From Thiobacillaceae bacterium (lineage in GTDB: Bacteria; Pseudomonadota; Gammaproteobacteria; Burkholderiales; Thiobacillaceae): 17,970 nucleotides of DNA. The DNA is taken from contig JAAPAA010000276.1 in assembly GCA_012274165.1 (NCBI GenBank), forward strand, positions 1 to 17,970, read 5' to 3'. Shown piece by piece: positions 1-6,042 of this stretch. How positions within the stretch are numbered: position 1 is the stretch's first letter; the number at the start of each line of letters is the position of its first letter. Made by a program: the position numbers and the translations under genes. Under the pieces are notes generated by a model. That model did not search any database, was not told the origin of the DNA, and saw only the letters and a list, made by a program, of their open reading frames with translations.

Positions 1-4
1 CACC

Positions 5-2482
5 ATGAGCGACAAGCCCGACAACGCGAAGCCCGATGACGTGAACGGAGGCTACGACGAAGACAGCATCCAGCAGTTGGAAGGCCTGGAAGCCGTACGC
101 AAACGTCCCGGCATGTACATCGGCGACACGTCCGATGGCAGCGGCTTGCATCACATGGTGTTCGAAGTGCTGGACAACGCGATCGACGAAGCGCTGGCCG
201 GCTGGTGCGACGACATCAAGGTCATCATCCATCCCGATAATTCCATTTCGATTTCCGACAATGGGCGCGGCATTCCGGTTGGCGTCAAATTTGACGACAA
301 GCACGAACCCAAGCGCAGCGCGGCCGAAATCGTGATGACCGTGCTGCATGCCGGCGGCAAGTTCAACCAGAACAGCTACAAGGTGTCGGGTGGTTTGCAC
401 GGCGTGGGCGTGTCGTGCGTCAACGGCTTGTCGAAATGGCTGAAGCTGATCGTTCGTCGTGATGGCAAGAAATACGCCATGACCTTCAACCAGGGCAAGG
501 TGCTTGATCGACCGATAGAAATTCAGAACGGCGTCGAAGTGTCACCCATGCAGGTTATCGGTGATACGCAAACCCGCGGCACCGAAGTGCACTTTCTGGC
601 CGACGAAGAAATTTTTGGTGAGGGCAAAATCGAATATCACTTCGACATTCTCGCCAAACGCATTCGCGAACTGTCTTTCCTCAACAACGGGGTGAAGATC
701 GAGCTGATCGATCACCGCGACGGCAAAACCGAAAACTTCGCGCATTCGGGCGGCGTCAAGGGTTTCGTCAACTACATGAACCGGGTCAAATCGGTGCTGC
801 ACCCCAAGATTTTTCACGCGGTCGGCGAAAAAGACGGCATGACGATTGAAGTCGCCATGCAGTGGAACGACAGCTACTCCGAAACCGTGCAGTGTTTCAC
901 CAACAACATTCCGCAACGCGACGGCGGCACCCACCTCACCGGCATGCGCATGGCGATGACCCGGGTGCTGAACAAATACATCGAAGAAAACGAGTTCGCA
1001 AAAAAAGCCAAGGTCGAAACCACCGGCGACGACATGCGCGAAGGCTTGACCTGCGTGCTGTCGGTCAAAGTGCCCGAACCCAAGTTCTCCTCGCAAACCA
1101 AGGACAAGCTGGTATCGAGCGAAGTACAGCCGGTCGTGCAGGAGGTAGTCGGCCAGAAACTCGCTGAATTCCTGCTCGAAAACCCCGCCGATGCCAAAAT
1201 CCTGTGCGGCAAGATTGTCGATGCCGCCCGCGCCCGCGAAGCCGCGCGCAAGGCGCGCGAGATCACCCGCCGCAAAGGCATCATGGACGGCCTCGGCTTG
1301 CCCGGCAAGCTGGCGGACTGTCAGGAAAAAGACCCCTCCCTGTGCGAAATCTATCTGGTCGAGGGCGATTCCGCAGGCGGCTCCGCCAAGCAGGGACGCG
1401 ACCGCAAGTTCCAGGCAATCCTGCCGCTCAAGGGCAAAATCCTGAACGTGGAACGCGCGCGTTTCGACAAGGTCATCAGCAGCCAGGAAATCGCCACGCT
1501 GATCACCGCGCTTGGCACCAGCATCGGCAAGGACGATTACAACCCGGACAAGCTGCGTTATCACCGCATCATCATCATGACCGACGCCGACGTCGACGGC
1601 GCACACATCCGCACCCTGCTGCTGACCTTCTTCTACCGTCAGATGCCCGAACTGGTCGAGCGCGGCCACATCTACATTGCCCAGCCGCCGCTGTACAAGG
1701 TCAAGCATGGACGTGCCGAGCGTTACCTCAAGGACGAACACGCCATGAAGGAACACCTGATGGCCGAGGCGATGAAAGAGGCCGAGCTCATCCCAATGGA
1801 TGGCGCCATGCCCATCGTCGGGGATGCGCTCGAATCGCTGGCACGCGAATACTTCCTGGCTGAAGCGGTCTGCGATCGCCTGGCCCGTCTGTTGCCCAAC
1901 GATGTATTGCAGACGCTGATGCGCATCCCGCGTCTGGATCTGTCGGACAGCGGCGCAGCGATGCTAAGCGAAGCCAGTCTGGGCGCCGCGCTGGACGCAC
2001 AAAAATTTGAAGTCGCCGCCGAGTACATCAGCGAGACCGACAGCCATCGCTTGCGCATCACGCGTCATGCGCACGGCAACATCCACGTCAACTTCCTCGA
2101 AGCTGACCTGCTTGAAACCGGTGACTACAACCAGCTGGTCAAAGTGGGCGACTTGTTGCGCGACCTGATTGGCCTGGGCGCGCGCGCCAAACGGGGCGAA
2201 AAAGAAACGCCCGTGCAGAGCTTCCGCGAAGCGATGGACTGGTTGCTGGCCGAAGTCAAACGCGGCATGAGCATCCAGCGCTACAAGGGACTGGGCGAAA
2301 TGAACCCCGCGCAGTTGTGGGAAACCACCATGGATCCGAAAGTGCGCCGTCTGATGAAAGTGCAGATCGATGACGCGATTTCGGCGGACCAGATTTTCAC
2401 TACCCTGATGGGCGATGAGGTCGAGCCGCGCAGGAATTTCATCGAGACCAATGCGCTGGGCGTGCGGAATCTGGATGTGTGA
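5..2482 (+). CDS. gyrB: DNA gyrase subunit B
   Basis: This is the ATPase subunit of type IIA topoisomerase. With GyrA it introduces negative supercoils using ATP in the cytoplasm. The 825 residues show the GHKL ATPase fold near the N-terminus (YIGDTSDGSGLHHMVFEVLD, then the DNGRGIPV loop and GGLHGVGVSCVN), the transducer domain, and the TOPRIM domain with EGDSAGGSAKQGRDR and the metal-binding DADVDGAHIR. A large insert follows the TOPRIM core (roughly residues 560-735), as in proteobacterial GyrB, which makes it longer than the ~640-aa Gram-positive type. The C-terminus has QRYKGLGEMNP and ends in GVRNLDV, both typical. Only four bases precede the ATG, so its ribosome binding site and promoter lie outside the window. 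It is normally found next to dnaA/dnaN/recF. The gene looks intact. The integron cassettes start about 150 bp after its stop codon. Confidence 0.98.
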   Translation: MSDKPDNAKPDDVNGGYDEDSIQQLEGLEAVRKRPGMYIGDTSDGSGLHHMVFEVLDNAIDEALAGWCDDIKVIIHPDNSISISDNGRGIPVGVKFDDKHEPKRSAAEIVMTVLHAGGKFNQNSYKVSGGLHGVGVSCVNGLSKWLKLIVRRDGKKYAMTFNQGKVLDRPIEIQNGVEVSPMQVIGDTQTRGTEVHFLADEEIFGEGKIEYHFDILAKRIRELSFLNNGVKIELIDHRDGKTENFAHSGGVKGFVNYMNRVKSVLHPKIFHAVGEKDGMTIEVAMQWNDSYSETVQCFTNNIPQRDGGTHLTGMRMAMTRVLNKYIEENEFAKKAKVETTGDDMREGLTCVLSVKVPEPKFSSQTKDKLVSSEVQPVVQEVVGQKLAEFLLENPADAKILCGKIVDAARAREAARKAREITRRKGIMDGLGLPGKLADCQEKDPSLCEIYLVEGDSAGGSAKQGRDRKFQAILPLKGKILNVERARFDKVISSQEIATLITALGTSIGKDDYNPDKLRYHRIIIMTDADVDGAHIRTLLLTFFYRQMPELVERGHIYIAQPPLYKVKHGRAERYLKDEHAMKEHLMAEAMKEAELIPMDGAMPIVGDALESLAREYFLAEAVCDRLARLLPNDVLQTLMRIPRLDLSDSGAAMLSEASLGAALDAQKFEVAAEYISETDSHRLRITRHAHGNIHVNFLEADLLETGDYNQLVKVGDLLRDLIGLGARAKRGEKETPVQSFREAMDWLLAEVKRGMSIQRYKGLGEMNPAQLWETTMDPKVRRLMKVQIDDAISADQIFTTLMGDEVEPRRNFIETNALGVRNLDV

Positions 2483-2601
2483 GGCGTGAGTTCCGGGGCG
2501 GGGTGTTTGTTTTTACAGGCGAGCCCGTTTTACAAACAGAAGGCCAGTGAAAACAAGAGACAGGACAGAAATTGTTCGGATTAGACACCTTCAGGCCGAG
2601 T

Positions 2602-2639
2602 AAATATGCACCTATCAAGGTGCATATTTCACGTTAGGC
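2602..2639 (+). repeat. Hairpin plus integron core site (attC- or attI-like left end of cassette cluster)
   Basis: A perfect 12-bp inverted repeat (AAATATGCACCT at 2602-2613, loop ATCA, AGGTGCATATTT at 2618-2629) is followed by the core site GTTAGGC at 2633-2639. GTTAGGC fits the integron R' consensus GTTRRRY, and an ATG follows six bases later, as at the two other core sites in the cluster. I find no matching GCCTAAC R'' partner upstream. It could therefore be a degenerate attC, an attI-like or secondary integration site, or a gyrB terminator hairpin next to which a cassette was inserted. The hairpin is seen directly; the role is inference. Confidence 0.55.
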
Positions 2640-3106
2640 GGTTCAATGCACTTTACATGGCGAAAAATTTTTACTTTAGCTTCGATGGCGATGCTCACCT
2701 TTACGGTCGTCCATGTACAGGCTCAAGTTATTTCAACGTCACGTTTCTTTCTCATGGTCGAAGATCCTTGTGAGACACAGGATCAGCAGGGCCCCACATG
2801 GTGCGAGAAAGCTTTATTTCGCCTTGTAAGTAAGACCGATTGTCACGAATTCAAACCTAAAGGCCGTTCAGTCATTCATTACTGCGTTGACGGGACGGAG
2901 CGCACGCCCTGCCAGGATTTAGGCGTAGAGTTTGAGTTCCAGGGGCTTCGTTACCGAGTCGATACAAATCAAAACGTATGGGCGACTAATCAACGAGGGG
3001 AAGAGGTATGGAGGGAGATTGCCGCCTTTATCCACACGAAGTCGCCTAACCCCTCATTCCAGTGGACGGGCAACACTTGCGTGTTGCCCGCCTCTGAATT
3101 TGAACG
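2634..3106 (+). mobile_element. Integron gene cassette 1
   Basis: The segment runs from the TTAGGC half of the first core site to the G of the next GTTAGGC, which are the boundaries integron integrases generate (cleavage between G and TT). It carries one ORF starting 6 bp into the cassette, reading in the usual direction and followed by a good attC. Composition is unlike the flanks: 27 of 60 bases are G or C in 2701-2760 by hand count, against clearly GC-rich gyrB. No integrase gene lies within the window, so mobility would need an integrase in trans. Confidence 0.8.
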
Positions 3107-3110
3107 TTAG
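2646..3110 (+). CDS. Cassette-encoded small exported Cys-containing protein, function unknown
   Basis: This 154-residue ORF begins six bases after the GTTAGGC core, a normal place for a cassette start codon. No Shine-Dalgarno is evident. Residues 1-27 form a signal peptide: basic WRK, a hydrophobic stretch, then VQAQ, with cleavage likely after AQA. The predicted mature protein has several cysteines (DPCET, TWCEK, DCHEF, HYCVDG, TPCQDL, and one in the attC-encoded tail), which suggests disulfides in the periplasm. The last ~22 residues, from about SPNPSFQW onward, are encoded by the attC site itself, and the stop codon lies within the R' core. I recognise no family. It could be a substrate-binding or inhibitor-type small periplasmic protein, but nothing in the sequence decides this. 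Confidence 0.7.
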   Translation: MHFTWRKIFTLASMAMLTFTVVHVQAQVISTSRFFLMVEDPCETQDQQGPTWCEKALFRLVSKTDCHEFKPKGRSVIHYCVDGTERTPCQDLGVEFEFQGLRYRVDTNQNVWATNQRGEEVWREIAAFIHTKSPNPSFQWTGNTCVLPASEFER

Positions 3111-3112
3111 GC
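3044..3112 (+). repeat. attC recombination site of cassette 1 (69 bp)
   Basis: R'' GCCTAAC (3044-3050) and R' GTTAGGC (3106-3112) are exact inverse complements and fit RYYYAAC/GTTRRRY. Between them, CGGGCAACAC (3067-3076), loop TTGC, GTGTTGCCCG (3081-3090) forms a perfect 10-bp stem, the variable terminal structure. The inner boxes TCATTCCAG and CTGAATTTGA pair imperfectly with an unpaired base, like the L''/L' boxes with extrahelical bases of folded bottom-strand attC sites. Size and layout match the family closely. Confidence 0.9.
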
Positions 3113-3647
3113 AGCATCAATGAGCCCTTGCCCCACGCCCGAAGCGGTTGCCTCAGCAATCTCGTTAGATACCACCCGCGTGATCGCCATCGATGGCTTC
3201 CAAGCTTCAGGTTTCTGATCAGTTGAAACTCCCTGTTATTAGTGCTGACGACTACGTGACCAAGAATCAAGGCGCGTTCTTCCAATACTTGAAGCTCGAA
3301 GAACTAGCTGCCGCGCTGCGTTTGCACGAGCTCTGCATCTTTGAAGGTGTCTGCTGCCTCCAGATACTGCAAGCAGTTGGCGTCCACGCTAACGTACTCG
3401 TATACGTCAAGCGAATGGCCATCTGGGGCTGGGCTGACGAGGATGAACTTGAATCCTTCGTAAGTACACCGCGCGGCCCGTCAGGTGCAACTCCTACTGA
3501 AATTCGAGATCCGCTTCAAATCACGCTTCGCAATCTGTGGGAAGAAGTAGCCCAATATCACCGGCAGTACCGGCCTCATGAGGTCGCAAATCTCATGTAT
3601 GAGCGAAATGCCGCCTAACCCTTCCATCGAGCCGCTCATGTCAAACG
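3107..3647 (+). mobile_element. Integron gene cassette 2
   Basis: The segment lies between the G/TT cleavage points of the core sites at 3106 and 3647. It holds one coding region in the standard orientation, starting 7 bp after the core, and ends in a shortened attC. The reading frame is broken (see the pseudogene entry). With cassette 1 it forms a two-cassette cluster lacking an integrase in the window, the arrangement often called CALIN. Confidence 0.75.
3120..3618 (+). pseudogene. Cassette-encoded P-loop (uridine-kinase-like) NTPase, frameshifted at Walker A
   Basis: The frame opened by the ATG at 3120 (7 bp after the core, the expected cassette start) reads RVIAIDGFQASG, which is beta-1 plus the start of a Walker A loop. 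It then hits TGA at 3216-3218, where GK[ST] should follow. The adjacent frame (ATG 3193, 141 aa, stop 3616-3618) continues with SDQLKLPVISADDYV, then LCIFEGVCCLQIL (possible Walker B region) and VLVYVKRMAIWGWADEDE. This looks like the rest of a uridine-kinase or phosphotransferase-like P-loop protein. The two halves fit one gene that lost a short segment of 3n+2 bases near 3212, removing the Walker A lysine. The downstream ORF might still be translated from ATG 3193, but it would lack the nucleotide-binding loop. The family assignment is by motif only. Confidence 0.6.
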
Positions 3648-3653
3648 TTGGGT
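3613..3653 (+). repeat. Short, degenerate attC site of cassette 2
   Basis: R'' GCCTAAC (3613-3619) overlaps the stop codon of the cassette 2 ORF, and R' GTTGGGT is at 3647-3653. Both fit RYYYAAC/GTTRRRY, though they are not exact complements. Only about 41 bp separate the outer ends, and no central variable stem is visible, so the site is shorter than a usual attC (about 57 bp or more). The ends resemble full-length attC sites whose loop was lost. It is probably poorly recombinogenic. Confidence 0.65.
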
Positions 3654-3659
3654 ATCTCA

Positions 3660-3725
3660 ATGACACAGGACCATAAAGGGGACGCTACCCTTAATCGTGC
3701 TATCCAACGAACAACCAGGGTTTAA
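3660..3725 (+). other. 21-codon ORF after the last attC, possible remnant of a third cassette
   Basis: An ATG lies six bases after the GTTGGGT core, just as at the other two core sites (all preceded by TCA), and opens a 21-codon frame ending in TAA at 3723-3725. No further attC follows before tsdA. It may be the start of a truncated third cassette, or host DNA at the array edge. I see no sign that the peptide is functional. Confidence 0.3.
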
Positions 3726-3728
3726 CCC
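3718..3728. promoter_or_regulatory. Palindrome GGGTTTAACCC upstream of the cytochrome gene
   Basis: This perfect 5+1+5 palindrome lies 6 bp before the AAGGAG ribosome binding site (3734-3739) of the TsdA-like gene. Its position would suit a repressor operator or an mRNA 5' structure. No regulator is identifiable. Confidence 0.25.
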
Positions 3729-3744
3729 GAGAAAAGGAGCAAGC

Positions 3745-4566
3745 ATGTTTTACCCACTTCGTTCTTCCGCCCGCTTGCTCGCCGCACTTATAGCCACGAC
3801 CGGGATGACGGCTCACGCCGCACCCGCGCCGTTCAGCCTGCCCGCCGAATCGACGATTCCCAAAGGCCAGGAAGGCGACGCGATCAGGCTGGGCAAGTTG
3901 CTCGTTACCGACACCCGCAAGCAGTTGCCGAAAAATGTGGGCAATGGTCTCAACTGCAGCAATTGCCATCTCGGCGGTGGAACGGTTGCGCTGGCCGGGC
4001 CTTACGTTGGCTTGTGGGGTGTGTTCCCGGAGTTTCGCAGCCGGAACGGCAATATCAATTCCTTGCAGCAGCGCATCAACGATTGCTTTGAGCGCTCGAT
4101 GAACGGCAAGGCGCTGGCTTACGATTCGAAGGAAATGAACGCCATGCTGATGTACATGCAATGGCTGTCGACCGGCGTGCCGGCCGGGAGGGCGGTCGAG
4201 GGGCGCGGCATGGGCAAGGTCAACACGGCGCTGGTGCCGGATGCGGGACACGGCAAGCAGATTTACGCGCAAAAATGCGCGAGCTGCCACGGTGTCAACG
4301 GCGACGGCATGAAAAACCCGACCGGGGGCTATCTCTTCCCGCCGGTGTGGGGCAATGCCTCGTTCAATATCGGCGCGGGCATGGCGCGCACCTATACCGC
4401 GGCCGCGTTCATCCAGCACAACATGCCGCTGGGACAAGGCAATACGCTGAGTGAGCAGGATGCGATCGACGTCGCTGAGTTTGTTTCGCACCAGCCGCGC
4501 CCGGCCTATGCGCCGGCGAAAAACGATTACGCCAGGGGCAACAAGCCGAAGGACGCGCGCAACTGA
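3745..4566 (+). CDS. tsdA: Dihaem cytochrome c, thiosulfate dehydrogenase (tetrathionate-forming) TsdA-like
   Basis: TsdA oxidises two thiosulfate to tetrathionate in the periplasm and passes electrons to c-type carriers. The ATG at 3745 is chosen over an in-frame GTG at 3697 because AAGGAG sits 5 bp upstream and a clean signal peptide follows (residues 1-25, ...TAHAA). The 273-aa product has two haem sites, CSNCH (71-75) and CASCH (178-182). In TsdA the first haem has an unusual cysteine axial ligand; here Cys114 in RINDCFERSMNG is at the matching place. Met227 in HNMPLG is a likely ligand of haem 2. Other family traits are GLWGVFPEFRSR and FPPVWG. A SoxA-related or other dihaem cytochrome is the alternative, but the Cys114 context favours TsdA. 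Its upstream region is only 91 bp from the last attC, so the cassette insertion may have changed its promoter. Confidence 0.82.
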   Translation: MFYPLRSSARLLAALIATTGMTAHAAPAPFSLPAESTIPKGQEGDAIRLGKLLVTDTRKQLPKNVGNGLNCSNCHLGGGTVALAGPYVGLWGVFPEFRSRNGNINSLQQRINDCFERSMNGKALAYDSKEMNAMLMYMQWLSTGVPAGRAVEGRGMGKVNTALVPDAGHGKQIYAQKCASCHGVNGDGMKNPTGGYLFPPVWGNASFNIGAGMARTYTAAAFIQHNMPLGQGNTLSEQDAIDVAEFVSHQPRPAYAPAKNDYARGNKPKDARN

Positions 4567-4583
4567 TTGAGCGGCGGGTCAGC

Positions 4584-5780
4584 CTAAGTTGCAGTTGGTG
4601 CAACCTGGTTTCGTCCGCGGTGTTTGGCCTCATATAGCGCCACGTCCGAAGCGCAGATCAGATCGGCAGGCGAGGAGACCAAACCGGAATCAGACGACGA
4701 AACGCCGAAACTCAAGGTGACCTGCTTGGCCACGGTCGTTGCTTCGTGGGGCAGATGCAATGCGAGGATGTGCTCGCGTATCTGCTCGGCCACGGCGATG
4801 GCCCCGTGCAAATTTGTTCGCGGCAGCAGGAACGCAAACTCTTCTCCACCGATCCTGGCCACCACATCACCGGGACGAGACAGCGCGAGATGCATCGTTT
4901 GCGCCACCTTGACCAGGCATGTGTCGCCGGCAGGGTGTCCATAGAAGTCGTTGTATTCCTTGAAGTGGTCGATATCGGCGATGATGACCGACAGCGTCTC
5001 TTTGTCGCGTTCCATTCTTCCCCACTCCTTGTTGAGTTCTTCTTCGAACAAGCGCCTGTTGGGGATTCCTGTGAGGGCATCCAGACGGACCAGATTTTCG
5101 AGCGCATTGCCCAGCTCCATTGACGAAATCAGTTCGCGGCGCAGTCTTTCCAAATCACGAAACAGTCGGTGCACCTGGGCCGACGAGGCGAGCATGGCGA
5201 TAGCGAAGATCGCTATCATCAACCCCATAATTTGATGGATGGTATCGCCCACGTACAGCATGCGTAGGCTGATAGGCAGCACGGCCGGGATCGCGAAGTA
5301 CCAATAGGCGTGGCCCACGGATGAGAGCAGAGGCATTGCGCCAGCCATCATTCCACCCAGCACAAAAGCGAGAACGACTTGGTGTGGAAGAGAACTGGGG
5401 TGAAACAGGAGGACGCCAGACGCACCCCACACGACACCCGCAGCGCATGCTCCCACCACGAAATGGCGCGTCCAGGCAGCATGGTCCGACGCGGTGCTCG
5501 GCGCGGCCTTTCTATAGGCCCGCAAGGTCAGAAAGCGGGCACCCGTAACGGCGATGAGCAACAGTAACCAGATTAGCTGAACGGGCGCAGAGGCGGCGTC
5601 CCATAGAACAACTGACAGAATGAGGCCGTTTACCAAATTGACGATCAGCGATATCGGAAGTTGCTGAAAGCTCCGTGCGATCGGTGGGCTAAGAATACCC
5701 ATATCTTGAGCATCAGAAGGCTGCTGGGCGTGTGTCTCCACGCGGACCTGCCTTGGCGAAATTTCAGGGTAAATGCCCAT
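4584..5780 (-). CDS. Membrane-bound diguanylate cyclase (GGDEF domain)
   Basis: The product probably makes cyclic di-GMP from two GTP. The N-terminal half (to about residue 205) has around six hydrophobic segments (ISLIVNLVNGLILSVVLW, LIWLLLLIAVTGA, VVLAFVLGGMMAGAMPLL and others), making it a membrane sensor module. A short linker helix (RLFRDLERLRREL) leads to the GGDEF domain. The domain has DALTGIPNRR, the metal-binding DIDHFKEYND, the signature GGEEF (311-315), and RPGD five residues before it (302-305), a classic product-inhibition I-site. It therefore looks catalytically active. The start is uncertain: ATG 5780 is used here, TTG at 5810 extends the frame by ten residues, and ATG 5702 is also possible; none has a strong ribosome binding site. 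It converges on tsdA with 17 bp between the stops. The sensed signal is unknown. Confidence 0.92.
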   Translation of the reverse strand: MGIYPEISPRQVRVETHAQQPSDAQDMGILSPPIARSFQQLPISLIVNLVNGLILSVVLWDAASAPVQLIWLLLLIAVTGARFLTLRAYRKAAPSTASDHAAWTRHFVVGACAAGVVWGASGVLLFHPSSLPHQVVLAFVLGGMMAGAMPLLSSVGHAYWYFAIPAVLPISLRMLYVGDTIHQIMGLMIAIFAIAMLASSAQVHRLFRDLERLRRELISSMELGNALENLVRLDALTGIPNRRLFEEELNKEWGRMERDKETLSVIIADIDHFKEYNDFYGHPAGDTCLVKVAQTMHLALSRPGDVVARIGGEEFAFLLPRTNLHGAIAVAEQIREHILALHLPHEATTVAKQVTLSFGVSSSDSGLVSSPADLICASDVALYEAKHRGRNQVAPTAT

Positions 5781-5844
5781 CTCGGCCCACGTGTGATGTT
5801 CTTCGTTCAATATAGGCCAAACTGCGAGGCTATTCCGGCGCCAG

Positions 5845-6042
5845 CTAACCGCGCACCCGCCGGATCAGCGTTGCTTCCCAGTCAACGGGTGGCGTGCCTG
5901 AACCCAACCGCACGATGCGCCCCACCTCGTTTTCATACCAGCCGTGATCCTGCTTGTTGGGCTCGGCTTCGTAACCCCAGAGCGCGCCATTCGCATCCTG
6001 CGCAATCCATGCTACCCAGTCCGGCAAATCAGGAAAACTCAT
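5845..6042 (-). CDS. 65-aa conserved-looking small protein coupled to dacB
   Basis: The ATG (6042-6040) overlaps the dacB stop TGA (6041-6039) as ATGA, the classic arrangement for translational coupling, so this short frame is probably real. The product has no signal peptide or membrane segment. It is rich in Trp and acidic residues: it opens MSFPDLPDWVAWIAQDANGA, continues LWGYEAEPNKQDHGWYENEV, and ends with a basic RRVRG. The pattern suggests a small compact soluble protein. I do not recognise a family and assign no function. Being in the same operon as a PBP4-type peptidase may mean a shared expression need only. Confidence 0.7.
   Translation of the reverse strand: MSFPDLPDWVAWIAQDANGALWGYEAEPNKQDHGWYENEVGRIVRLGSGTPPVDWEATLIRRVRG

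Noticed and set aside
542..1756. 404-codon open frame on the minus strand inside gyrB
   Set aside because: It is antisense to strongly conserved gyrB sequence; long antisense frames are common in GC-rich genes, and the translation shows no domain.
2602..2629. Plain rho-independent terminator for gyrB
   Set aside because: The stem is AT-rich and followed by CACGTTAGGC rather than a T run. A terminator role is not excluded, but the adjacent core site makes an integron boundary the better reading.
2932..3123. 63-codon plus frame spanning the attC site
   Set aside because: It is an alternative frame of the cassette 1 ORF and attC; its TPHSSGRA-type tail is simply attC read in another frame.
3672..3695. 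GGGGACGCTACCC near the array end as an insertion-sequence end
   Set aside because: No partner repeat or transposase is present in the window.
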